From: Aquimarina sp.
Lineage (GTDB): Bacteria > Bacteroidota > Bacteroidia > Flavobacteriales > Flavobacteriaceae
Direction: 5' to 3'
Assembly (NCBI GenBank): GCA_011524575.1
Contig: WTKB01000108.1
Coordinates: 1-6,891 of the forward strand
Length of the DNA stretch: 6,891 nucleotides
Part shown: in pieces, positions 1-6,181 of the stretch
Layout: every line of letters begins with the position of its first letter
Numbering within the stretch: the first letter of the stretch is position 1
The notes under the pieces: generated by a model
What the model was told of the DNA's origin: nothing
What the model saw: only the letters and a program-made list of their open reading frames with translations
The model's database searches: none
Translations under genes and position numbers: made by a program

Positions 1-72
1 AACAAATATCTAGATATAGGATATGCATTTATTTTTTATGAACAAGCCGTGATATATGTATTAAATAATCAG

Positions 73-80
73 TAACTTTG
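73..80 (+). promoter_or_regulatory. Possible Bacteroidota -7 promoter element
   Basis: TAACTTTG matches the Bacteroidota sigma-A -7 consensus TAnnTTTG at every fixed base. A TTTG-type -33 element is not visible about 19-21 bp upstream, so the match may be chance in AT-rich DNA. If real it would drive the OmpA-family gene with a long leader. Confidence 0.25.
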
Positions 81-131
81 TAGATTATTTTTTAATATAA
101 ATAACTTACTTGCTGTTTTTTATAAAAATGT

Positions 132-144
132 AATGAAGTTCATT
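132..144. other. 13-bp perfect palindrome, candidate operator
   Basis: AATGAA-G-TTCATT is a perfect 6-bp dyad around a central G, upstream of the OmpA-family gene. It lies just before the paired TTTTATCG repeats (151-178). It could be a binding site for a dimeric regulator, but dyads of this length also arise by chance in AT-rich DNA. Confidence 0.2.
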
Positions 145-150
145 TTTGTA

Positions 151-178
151 TTTTATCGCATTATGTGATCTTTTATCG
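151..178 (+). repeat. Two TTTTATCG direct repeats, 20-bp period
   Basis: TTTTATCG occurs at 151-158 and again at 171-178, with starts 20 bp apart, close to two helical turns. Same-face spacing suits a tandemly bound regulator of the downstream OmpA-family gene. The site is small and no regulator is identified. Confidence 0.25.
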
Positions 179-278
179 AAAATAATTTCTAAAAATTAAT
201 AAAATATCCTATCTCACAGATAAGAGTCATTTTATTTGTAATCATAAATTTAAATCAACACTATAAAATTCTTTTAAG

Positions 279-1382
279 ATGAAGAAATTAGTTCTTTCTA
301 TGGTAGCATTTGCTACTGGACTTGGGATGTTTGCTCAAGATTTACCGTCTAACCCAGAACCTGGAAAATGTTACGTAAGATGTACTACTCCAGATATCTA
401 TGAAAACCAAACTGTAGATATTCAAGTAAGCCCTTCTTACAAAGTATTAAGATCAGTTCCTGCTACATTTAAGACAGTTACTGAAGAAGTAATGGTTAAA
501 GACGCAAGTAAAGTATTAAGAGTAATTCCTGCTACTTATACTACTGAAACTGTAAGCTATACTAGCAAACAAGGAGGTTCTACTATTTCTATCTCTCCAG
601 CAACTTTTGGTTCTGATACACAAAGTATTCAAATAAAGCCTGCATACGCTTCTTGGGAACTTGGTGCACCAGCTGCTAACTGTGCTTCTAGTAACCCTGA
701 TGATTGTCGTTACTGGTGTTACAAAGGGTATCCTGCTGAATACACAACTATCTCTATCACAACTCTTCAAAATGATGCAACTATTTCTAGAAATCCACTA
801 GATTCTAAAACAGGTACTTATACTAAGAAAGTATTAGCTACTCCTGCAAGAGTTGTTGAAGAAGTGATTCCTGCTGAATATGCTACAATTACAAGAACTG
901 TAGTTGACCAAGATGCTTATACTCAAGAAGAAGTAATCCCTGCTAAATTTAGAACAATCACAAAAGAAATCTTAAAGCAAAAAGGTGGTCTTACTACTTG
1001 GAGAGAAGTTGATTGTAAATTAGTAGAGTACTCTGCACTTCCAATTAACTGGAATACAGGTTCTGCAACACTTACTGCTACTGCTAAGTCTTTAATTGAT
1101 AACAGATTAATGCCTGTTCTTGCAAGTAACGAAGGTGCTAAAATGGAAGTTGCTTCTCATACTGATTCTAGAGGTTCTGCTACTTCTAACCAGTCTTTAT
1201 CTGAAAGAAGAGCTCAATCTGTAGTTAACTACTTAATCTCTAAAGGAGTTAATGCTTCTAGATTAGTAGCAAACGGATATGGTGAAAGAAGACTTAAAAA
1301 CCGTTGTACTGATGGAGTTTCTTGTACTGAGCGTGAGCACGCTGCAAACAGAAGAACTGAGTTCCGTTTAATCAACAACTAA
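279..1382 (+). CDS. Exported OmpA-family peptidoglycan-binding protein with N-terminal 23-residue repeats
   Basis: Probably an abundant cell-envelope protein that ties the outer membrane to peptidoglycan. Residues 1-19 form a signal peptide (KK, hydrophobic core, likely cleavage at FA/QD). Residues about 38-235 carry a degenerate repeat, P-x-x-[FY], at prolines 38, 61, 84 and 107 (exactly 23 apart), then 152, 198 and 221, often followed by T-x-T and a valine-rich strand (PATFKTVT, PAEYATIT, PAKFRTIT). Residues about 250-365 are an OmpA C-terminal domain: HTDSRGS (294-300), N304, LSERRA (307-312), VANGYGE and NRRTEF (357-362). D296 and R311 have the spacing of the diaminopimelate-binding Asp/Arg pair known in Acinetobacter OmpA. 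Eight cysteines follow the signal peptide (31, 35, 135, 143, 147, 246, 343, 349), suggesting disulfides in the periplasm. There is no eight-stranded OmpA barrel. The start is fixed by the signal peptide. It is a single-gene unit ending in tandem hairpins. Confidence 0.9.
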   Translation: MKKLVLSMVAFATGLGMFAQDLPSNPEPGKCYVRCTTPDIYENQTVDIQVSPSYKVLRSVPATFKTVTEEVMVKDASKVLRVIPATYTTETVSYTSKQGGSTISISPATFGSDTQSIQIKPAYASWELGAPAANCASSNPDDCRYWCYKGYPAEYTTISITTLQNDATISRNPLDSKTGTYTKKVLATPARVVEEVIPAEYATITRTVVDQDAYTQEEVIPAKFRTITKEILKQKGGLTTWREVDCKLVEYSALPINWNTGSATLTATAKSLIDNRLMPVLASNEGAKMEVASHTDSRGSATSNQSLSERRAQSVVNYLISKGVNASRLVANGYGERRLKNRCTDGVSCTEREHAANRRTEFRLINN

Positions 1383-1387
1383 TTTCT

Positions 1388-1419
1388 TATTAAAAAAAGA
1401 TATATAACTTTTTTTAATA
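1388..1419 (+). terminator. A/T-rich hairpin just after the ompA-like gene
   Basis: TATTAAAAAAAG (1388-1399) and CTTTTTTTAATA (1408-1419) are a perfect 12-bp inverted repeat around an 8-nt loop, starting six bases after the stop codon. The stem holds only one G:C pair, and its 3' arm is itself a T-run. It may act as a weak terminator or 3'-end structure ahead of the stronger palindrome at 1427. By itself it would be a poor intrinsic terminator. Confidence 0.45.
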
Positions 1420-1426
1420 TTACATA

Positions 1427-1480
1427 AAAAAATCTCTCAAATATAAGTAATTACTTATATTTGAGAGATTTTTTGTTTTT
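1427..1480 (+). terminator. Perfect 48-bp palindrome with T-tail, probable intrinsic terminator of the ompA-like gene
   Basis: Bases 1427-1474 form a perfect, spacer-free palindrome centred between 1450 and 1451. Each arm reads A6-TCTCTCAAATATAAGTAA or its complement, and the + strand continues T6-G-T5. In RNA this gives a long stem followed by a U-tract, the form of a Rho-independent terminator. It is symmetric and would also work leftward. It ends only 25 bp before the SemiSWEET start, so it probably overlaps or borders that gene's promoter and could also serve as an operator or insulator. Confidence 0.8.
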
Positions 1481-1499
1481 ATAGAGTAAAATTTTAACA

Positions 1500-1781
1500 A
1501 TGGAGAAAATTCTTATTGAAGCCCTTGGTCTTGTAGCTGCAACGTTAACAACATTATCTTTTTTACCACAAGTAATTAAAACCTATAAAGAAAAATGTGC
1601 TCGAGATTTATCTACTTGGACATTAATTTGTTTTTTTATTGGAGTTATTATGTGGCTGATATATGGATTTATGATACCGAGTTTTTCTTTAATATGTGCA
1701 AATTTGGTAACTACAATCCTAGCAGGCATACTTCTAGTGTTTAAATTCATCTATAGATCAAAAGATTCTAATACCATTTAG
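1500..1781 (+). CDS. SemiSWEET-family sugar transporter (PQ-loop/MtN3 fold)
   Basis: A 93-residue membrane protein with three predicted helices (about 5-24, 40-58, 62-86), the triple-helix bundle of bacterial SemiSWEETs. Characterised members work as homodimers and let small sugars cross the inner membrane by facilitated diffusion. Diagnostic residues are visible: the PQ motif in SFLPQVIKTYK (P23, Q24) at the end of helix 1, the charged loop EKCARDLS, W52 in helix 2 and N68 in helix 3, matching the substrate-pocket Trp and Asn of the family. The substrate cannot be told from sequence. Length is normal for the family. It appears to be a single-gene unit behind a terminator palindrome, with no Shine-Dalgarno. 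Its TAG stop overlaps the first two bases of the 157-bp palindrome at 1780. Confidence 0.9.
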   Translation: MEKILIEALGLVAATLTTLSFLPQVIKTYKEKCARDLSTWTLICFFIGVIMWLIYGFMIPSFSLICANLVTTILAGILLVFKFIYRSKDSNTI

Positions 1782-1936
1782 AGTTTGTTTAAACTAAATA
1801 CAAACTGTAATTCAGAAGTTTAAGGTTTTGGGGTGCTTTTAAAAAATGTATATATCGAGATATACAAATCTTTTTACAAGTGACCCAAGTTCTTAAAATT
1901 TTAGATTACAGCAAGTAGGGAGTTTAAACAAGCTCT
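1780..1936. repeat. 157-bp imperfect palindromic element, long copy
   Basis: The ends AGAGTTTGTTTAAACT (1780-1795) and AGTTTAAACAAGCTCT (1921-1936) are inverted, with one T-G mismatch in 16. Pairing continues inward with no bulge to 1845/1871: by hand count about 55 of 66 positions pair, including seven G-T wobbles. A terminal hairpin TGTATAT/ATATACA (1847-1866) with a TCGA centre caps it. The outer part (1780-1811 and 1892-1936) resembles the element at 6768-6851; the right 45 bases match at 40. It separates convergent genes (SemiSWEET and the DCC protein), where no ordinary terminator is seen, so it may end transcription from both sides. A non-autonomous mobile element is the alternative; TA lies on both sides, but a target duplication is not convincing. 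Confidence 0.85.
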
Positions 1937-1955
1937 AAGACTTAAGTTGTAAAAT

Positions 1956-2411
1956 TTATAGAAAAAAAGAATCTTCTGCATTTTTAGACCCTTTATTTAA
2001 TAGCGTTAAATCACAAGTGTTTTTTCCAAACCATTTATATCTATTTTTCGCAATTATATCATAGATATAATCACAAAAATCAATAGGTAATATTTGAAGA
2101 AATAGACTTAAAAAATATAGTATTTTCCCTAATTTTTTTGCGATTTCTAAAGCAGCTTTCGATTTTACGTAATAGGCTCTATTAGGGTCAAGTAAGATAA
2201 TCGAATCCGTGTAGCTTGAAGAAACTCCAATATGTTCAAGAACTAATTTTCCGTTATCACTTTTCAGGCTTAAAAACTTAAAAGTCTTATGGGTATCTTT
2301 TTTAATAATCCATTGTATAACACTATTACATAGACCACATACTCCATCATATAAGATGAGTTTTTTATTTTCTTTTTGTAATTTATCAATTTCTTTAGAG
2401 ATGGAGTTCAT
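1956..2411 (-). CDS. DCC-family thiol-disulfide oxidoreductase (DUF393)
   Basis: A 151-residue protein of the thioredoxin-like DCC (DUF393) family. The defining N-terminal motif is YDGVCGLCN (residues 21-29), giving a C-x-x-C redox pair at C25/C28 straight after a short beta strand. The C-terminal family signature NRYKWFGK is followed by a conserved Cys (KNTC). Between them lies FLSLKSDNGK and a hydrophobic stretch around LYFLSLFLQILPI. Family members are presumed disulfide oxidoreductases; physiological partners are not established. There is no signal peptide, so it is probably cytoplasmic. It is the last gene of the leftward rlmH-maf-lipoprotein unit, and its start overlaps the end of the lipoprotein gene by 17 bases, which supports co-transcription and perhaps coupled translation. 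Length is normal for the family. Confidence 0.88.
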   Translation of the reverse strand: MNSISKEIDKLQKENKKLILYDGVCGLCNSVIQWIIKKDTHKTFKFLSLKSDNGKLVLEHIGVSSSYTDSIILLDPNRAYYVKSKAALEIAKKLGKILYFLSLFLQILPIDFCDYIYDIIAKNRYKWFGKNTCDLTLLNKGSKNAEDSFFL

Positions 2412-3279
2412 TAATGTATAAGGTATCTTGGTTACTGTTTTTGTTCCAATAGTCTGTTCTTAGAACTTTTATTCTTTTGGCGCTACAGATTAATTCTTGT
2501 TTAAAATATTCCTCCCAAGAAATTATTTTATAAGGAAAATAATCTTCAAAAGTAATTTTCAAATCTCGTTTTAAATTAGGATAACTAAGCAGATATGTTT
2601 TTGTTTTATCTTTTAAGCTAGAATGTAACTGTGCAACTGCACTATAAGTTTTTATACTTTTATGATACAAGGCTAAAAATTCAAAAGAAGGAAGTATTTG
2701 ATACTTACCTAAAGGTAAGTTTTTACTACCATTAATCCGTATTTGATTCCAAAGGTGCTGCTCAGTTAATTTAGCATCTATTTGTAATTTTTGTTCGTTA
2801 TTTTCTTCAAAATAAGAGTGCTTTTTTATTTTTAGAGATTTTGAAAAAAAGGGAGTACTATTCAACTGCATATATATTTGACCACACCATTCTTGTTGGC
2901 TATAAGATGCCTTTACTATTTGATTATGTTTATATTGCAGTGTACTGAAATTACTCTGCATTATTTTGTATGGGTAAATACCTGTTTGAAATTCTTTTAA
3001 CAGGTTTAATTTTAATACAGGTTCTTTATTTTTTGACTGTTTTGTTTTTACTTGCTTCTTTGTATCGAAATCCTCTGTTACATATATAGTAACTGCTTTA
3101 CCTTTTCGTAGTTCTCCGTATCGGTTTTGGGTAAGTTCATAAGAAGTTACTTCTGCGAGTCCAGAAAACCAGTATCTCTTGAATGAAGTAGAAAGTTCTT
3201 GTTTACTTATCATCCTCTTTTGAGAACATCCAATTAATATCAATAAGAAACATAAGAGTAATCCGATATTTTTATTCAT
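2395..3279 (-). CDS. Conserved lipoprotein of unknown function, downstream of maf
   Basis: A 294-residue predicted lipoprotein. The first 17 residues are a short hydrophobic signal ending in LILIGC, a lipobox with the lipidated Cys at 18. The next residues (SQKRM) lack the acidic tract typical of surface-exported Bacteroidota lipoproteins, so a periplasm-facing anchor is more likely. The mature part has no motif I can assign to a function. Notable stretches are YWFSGLAEVTSYELTQNRYG near the N-terminus, QQEWCGQIYMQLN in the middle and FEDYFPYKIISWEE near the C-terminus, all rich in aromatic and probably beta-strand segments. Its ATG lies inside the end of maf (8-base overlap), implying translational coupling. 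From memory, relatives in flavobacteria are often labelled 'septum formation inhibitor Maf'. That name belongs to the neighbour: this protein has no Maf motif. Confidence 0.8.
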   Translation of the reverse strand: MNKNIGLLLCFLLILIGCSQKRMISKQELSTSFKRYWFSGLAEVTSYELTQNRYGELRKGKAVTIYVTEDFDTKKQVKTKQSKNKEPVLKLNLLKEFQTGIYPYKIMQSNFSTLQYKHNQIVKASYSQQEWCGQIYMQLNSTPFFSKSLKIKKHSYFEENNEQKLQIDAKLTEQHLWNQIRINGSKNLPLGKYQILPSFEFLALYHKSIKTYSAVAQLHSSLKDKTKTYLLSYPNLKRDLKITFEDYFPYKIISWEEYFKQELICSAKRIKVLRTDYWNKNSNQDTLYINELHL

Positions 3280-3865
3280 CGGTAACTATTTCTTTTAAAG
3301 TCTGATATACTAGGTGGGTGGGTAGGCCAACCACATTAAAATAACTACCTTCTATATGTTCTACTCCAATAAGTCCAATCCATTCTTGAATACCATAAGC
3401 CCCTGCCTTATCCATAGGCTTAAAGGTTTCTAAATAAAAATTTATTTCTTTTAAAGTAAGGGAACTAAAAGTAACTTTCGTAGTAGCGCTTTTAAGAATT
3501 TGCCGCCCATTTCCGCAGGTAAAACATACAGAAGTAACCACCTGATGTGTGTTTCCACTTAAAGTTTGTATCAGATGTTTTGCTTCTTGTAAAGTACTAG
3601 GTTTGCCCATAATACAATCATTATACATCACAAGAGTATCACTAGTAATGAGTATGGTATTTTGAGATAAATCATTATTATGAGCTTCTGCTTTTTTCTT
3701 AGCAATATAATCTGTGATTTGTTGCCCTTTTAAATCTGAAGGATAGGATTCATCTACGGGTTTTACGATAGTTGTAAAATCAAGTCCCATTTCTCTTAAT
3801 AAAGCTTGTCGTCTCGGAGAGCCTGAAGCTAGGATAATTTGATATTTTGATAAGTCTAGAAACAT
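3272..3865 (-). CDS. maf: Maf family nucleoside triphosphate pyrophosphatase (YhdE-like, dTTP/UTP type)
   Basis: A 197-residue cytoplasmic house-cleaning enzyme that hydrolyses non-canonical or excess nucleoside triphosphates to the monophosphate and pyrophosphate. Family motifs are all present: LASGSPRR (12-19), the lysine in AKKKAEA (about 58), TSDTLV with the metal-binding D76, GKPSTLQEA, DKAGAYGIQ (152-160) and EGSYFNVVGLP (172-182). The Gln at the end of DKAGAYGIQ and the Lys in the AKKKAEA segment fit the YhdE subgroup (dTTP, UTP) rather than the YceF subgroup; this is inferred from motifs. Length is typical. It follows rlmH by 23 bases and overlaps the lipoprotein gene by 8. The older name 'septum formation inhibitor' comes from overexpression phenotypes, not from the enzyme activity. 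Confidence 0.93.
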   Translation of the reverse strand: MFLDLSKYQIILASGSPRRQALLREMGLDFTTIVKPVDESYPSDLKGQQITDYIAKKKAEAHNNDLSQNTILITSDTLVMYNDCIMGKPSTLQEAKHLIQTLSGNTHQVVTSVCFTCGNGRQILKSATTKVTFSSLTLKEINFYLETFKPMDKAGAYGIQEWIGLIGVEHIEGSYFNVVGLPTHLVYQTLKEIVTDE

Positions 3866-3888
3866 TTTTATACGATTAAATAGTACAA

Positions 3889-4362
3889 TTATTGATGATG
3901 GTAAGGTTCGTTATTTAGAATAGTAAAAGCTCTATAGATTTGTTCTATAAAAAATACACGAATCATTTGATGTGAAAAAGTCATTTTTGAAAAAGAAAGC
4001 TGGTATTTTGCTTTATTATAAACTTCTTGACTAAAACCATAAGGTCCTCCTATAACAAATACTAAATTTTTAACCCCGCTATTTAAATGCTTTTGGATAC
4101 GTTTTGAAAATGCTAAGGATGTAAATTGCTCTCCGTTTTCATCTAAAAGTATCACTACATCTGTGGGTTGCAATTTAGAAAGAATTAAAGTACCTTCTTT
4201 TTGTTTTTGTTCTTGAATCGAAAGTTTATTTGATTTTTTAATATCAGGAATAATCTCTAAATTAAATTTGATATAATATTTTAATCGTTTTTGATAGGTT
4301 TCGATAAGTTCTTTTAAAGGTTCTTTATCGGTTTTTCCTATGGCTATTAATTTTATGGTCAT
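3889..4362 (-). CDS. rlmH: 23S rRNA (pseudouridine(1915)-N(3))-methyltransferase RlmH
   Basis: A 157-residue SPOUT-class methyltransferase that uses S-adenosylmethionine to methylate N3 of pseudouridine 1915 in helix 69 of 23S rRNA, acting on assembled 70S ribosomes as a homodimer. The SPOUT knot motifs are intact: FVIGGPYGF (102-110), LSFSKMTFSHQMIRV (122-136), EQIYRAF and the C-terminal NNEPYHH (150-156), which builds the cofactor and substrate site. Length equals the family norm of about 155-160. The start begins MTIKLIAIGKT, as in homologues. It is the first gene of the leftward unit and faces nadC across a 50-base shared promoter region. No Shine-Dalgarno is seen. Confidence 0.96.
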   Translation of the reverse strand: MTIKLIAIGKTDKEPLKELIETYQKRLKYYIKFNLEIIPDIKKSNKLSIQEQKQKEGTLILSKLQPTDVVILLDENGEQFTSLAFSKRIQKHLNSGVKNLVFVIGGPYGFSQEVYNKAKYQLSFSKMTFSHQMIRVFFIEQIYRAFTILNNEPYHHQ

Positions 4363-4412
4363 CTTAATGTGCTAAAAAATACTTTGTACATTAGCTAAAA
4401 TAATAAACAATC
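4363..4412. promoter_or_regulatory. Divergent rlmH / nadC promoter region
   Basis: These 50 bases must hold the promoters of both units, because rlmH and nadC point away from each other. On the + strand TACTTTG (4380-4386) is one base short of the Bacteroidota -7 consensus TAnnTTTG and would give a nadC leader of about 20 nt. GCTAAAA occurs twice (4371-4377 and 4394-4400), 23 bases apart. No clear -33 element is visible, and I cannot place the rlmH promoter. Confidence 0.45.
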
Positions 4413-5270
4413 ATGACTCTTAATTCAGACTTCAACAATCAAATACAAGAAATTATTAAAAATGCCATAAGAGAAGATGTAGGCTCTGGAGACCACAGCT
4501 CTTTAGCATGTATTCCTTCAACAACAACCGGAAAAGCAAAACTCCTTATAAAAGATACTGGAATTTTGGCTGGTGTTCATTTTGCTAAAGCTGTTTTTAA
4601 TTTTGTAGATCCTGATCTTAAGATGGAAACTTTTATAAATGATGGAGATACTATTTCTTATGGTGATACTGCTTTTACAGTAAGTGGATCTTCACTTTCT
4701 ATATTAAAAGCAGAACGATTGGTACTAAACACGATGCAACGTATGAGTGCCATCGCTACTAAAACTAAAACTCTTGTAGATCTTGTAGCAGGTACAAATA
4801 CTAAAATTTTAGACACAAGAAAAACCACTCCAAACCTACGAATACTTGAAAAATGGGCAGTTAAAATAGGTGGAGGACACAATCATCGTTTCGGTTTGTA
4901 TGATATGATTATGCTTAAAGATAATCACATTGATTTTTGTGGGGGAATTACTAAAGCCCTTCAAAAAACAAAAGCGTATCTTAAAGTAAATAATCTTGAT
5001 TTAAAAATTATTGTTGAAGCTCGTGATTTAAAAGAGATACAAGAAATTTTAGAGGCTGGGGGGGTATATCGTATTTTAATTGATAACTTCTCTCCAGAAG
5101 AAACCTTAAAAGCTATCGAATTAATAGCTGGTCGTTGTCTTACGGAATCTAGTGGAGGTATCGATCAAACAAATATTAGACAATATGCTAAATGTGGTGT
5201 AGATTATATTAGTAGTGGTGCTATTACACATTCTGTACATAACTTAGATTTAAGTTTAAAAGCGATGTAA
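4413..5270 (+). CDS. nadC: Carboxylating nicotinate-nucleotide diphosphorylase (quinolinate phosphoribosyltransferase)
   Basis: A 285-residue cytoplasmic enzyme of de novo NAD synthesis that joins quinolinate and phosphoribosyl pyrophosphate to give nicotinate mononucleotide, CO2 and pyrophosphate. The N-terminal open-faced domain (about 1-115) contains REDVGSGDHSS and ERLVLNTMQRMSAIAT. The barrel domain holds the substrate-binding motifs TRKTTP (135-140), GGGHNHR (153-159), MLKDNH (167-172), LIDNFSPEE, ESSGGI (245-250) and ISSGAITHS (266-274). All basic residues expected around quinolinate and PRPP are present (R136, K137, H158, R159, K169). Length is normal. It leads the rightward unit; its TAA stop shares one base with the ATG of the next gene. 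nadA and nadB are not in the window. Confidence 0.96.
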   Translation: MTLNSDFNNQIQEIIKNAIREDVGSGDHSSLACIPSTTTGKAKLLIKDTGILAGVHFAKAVFNFVDPDLKMETFINDGDTISYGDTAFTVSGSSLSILKAERLVLNTMQRMSAIATKTKTLVDLVAGTNTKILDTRKTTPNLRILEKWAVKIGGGHNHRFGLYDMIMLKDNHIDFCGGITKALQKTKAYLKVNNLDLKIIVEARDLKEIQEILEAGGVYRILIDNFSPEETLKAIELIAGRCLTESSGGIDQTNIRQYAKCGVDYISSGAITHSVHNLDLSLKAM

Positions 5271-6181
5271 TGATAAAATCCTTATTAAAATATAGGGTTT
5301 TAAAATGGGGTATAGGTTTGCTTCAAAACATTCCTATTTATGGACTTGAAGGACTTAGTTTGTATGATCTTATAGAAATGTATTTTATAGGAATTATTAA
5401 TGGCACTTTAAATATTCGAGCTTCTGCTATTGCATTTCGTTTACTCACTATGCTTTTTCCTTTTTTACTTTTTCTATTAAATCTAGTACCCTTTATTCCT
5501 GTAGCTCATTTCCAAGAAGAACTTATTAGTTTAATTATAGACTTCTTACCTCCTAAAACTTCAGACTTTTTTAACCCGATTCTTAGTGATATTATTGGAA
5601 AACAACGTTTAAATTTACTTTCTGGGTCTTTTATAGTTTCAATGATTTTAATGACAAATGGAATATATGCCATTTTCTCATGCTTTCATGACTCTTATCA
5701 TGAGGTACTTTCTAAAAATTTGTTCAAGAAATATATGCGAGCATTTTTTGTAGCGATTTTTGTGGCATTGTTCTTGTTCTTAGGAGTATATCTAAATTTA
5801 TATTATGTATATTTAATTACTAAATATCAAGAGTATTTAATTGGAGAACAGTTGTTTTGGTTAAATTCTGGACGGTTCTTTTTAGTGGTACTACTTATAT
5901 TTATGACAACTTCAGTGTTATTTTATTTTGGATCAGAAAAAGGAAGATTACCTTCATTGTTTTCTCCAGGTTCTATATTAACTACTTGTTTAGTAATAAT
6001 AACAACTTATTTTTTTGCTTTTTATATTGATCATTTCTCTAATTATAATGAAATTTATGGTTCTATTGGAGCATTACTTATTATTGCAATTTACCTCTGG
6101 ATTTTATCAAACCTTATTTTACTAGGTTTTGAACTTAATATTAGTATTCAAAAACTTAAATCAAAAAGACATTTCTTATGA
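5270..6181 (+). CDS. YihY/BrkB family inner-membrane protein
   Basis: A 303-residue polytopic membrane protein of the YihY/BrkB (UPF0761) family, whose biochemical role is not settled; the old label 'ribonuclease BN' is a historical misassignment. Six helices are predicted by eye at about 57-79, 113-137, 158-182, 200-220, 234-254 and 265-287. Family hallmarks are RASAIAFRLLTMLFPF (from R50) before and in helix 1, and YNEIYGSIGALLI (from Y259) leading into helix 6 with YLWI and GFELN (E288). Length is typical. The start overlaps the nadC stop by one base (TAATG), and the stop overlaps the next ATG by four (ATGA), so the three genes are very likely one transcript with coupled translation. Confidence 0.92.
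   Translation: MIKSLLKYRVLKWGIGLLQNIPIYGLEGLSLYDLIEMYFIGIINGTLNIRASAIAFRLLTMLFPFLLFLLNLVPFIPVAHFQEELISLIIDFLPPKTSDFFNPILSDIIGKQRLNLLSGSFIVSMILMTNGIYAIFSCFHDSYHEVLSKNLFKKYMRAFFVAIFVALFLFLGVYLNLYYVYLITKYQEYLIGEQLFWLNSGRFFLVVLLIFMTTSVLFYFGSEKGRLPSLFSPGSILTTCLVIITTYFFAFYIDHFSNYNEIYGSIGALLIIAIYLWILSNLILLGFELNISIQKLKSKRHFL

Larger units (their letters stand above)
1..278 (+). promoter_or_regulatory. AT-rich leader upstream of the ompA-like gene
   Basis: No convincing coding frame is visible here; the first ATG (38) meets a stop after four codons. It is very AT-rich and must hold the promoter of the downstream OmpA-family gene. Seen in it: a 12-bp palindrome ATATCTAGATAT (6-17), a TAnnTTTG-type match (73-80), a 13-bp palindrome AATGAAGTTCATT (132-144), and two copies of TTTTATCG exactly 20 bp apart (151-158 and 171-178). 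There is no Shine-Dalgarno sequence before the ATG at 279, as is normal in Bacteroidota. If transcription starts near 85-90 the 5' UTR would be about 190 nt, long enough for regulation; that is inference. Confidence 0.5.

Noticed and set aside
231..238. TTTATTTG as the -7 promoter element of the ompA-like gene
   Set aside because: It differs from TAnnTTTG at one fixed base and has no -33 TTTG at the right distance; not enough to annotate.
516..770. Open frame on the minus strand inside the ompA-like gene
   Set aside because: It lies wholly antisense to a well-supported gene, its protein is rich in Arg, Ser and Cys as expected from a reversed frame, and it matches no family.
1780..1936. Insertion sequence or MITE with a defined target duplication
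   Set aside because: TA (long copy) or TTA (short copy) flanks can be read, but they differ between copies and are expected by chance in AT-rich DNA. No transposase is in the window, so the mobile origin is left as a possibility only.
1780..1936. CRISPR array or tRNA-like RNA
   Set aside because: There are no regularly spaced direct repeats with spacers, and the fold is one long hairpin, not a cloverleaf.
4658..4882. Open frame on the minus strand inside nadC
   Set aside because: It is antisense to conserved nadC motifs and has no recognisable domain.
5270..6181. Ribonuclease BN for the YihY/BrkB protein
   Set aside because: The protein is a six-helix membrane protein without nuclease motifs; true RNase BN is the RNase Z-type metallo-hydrolase.
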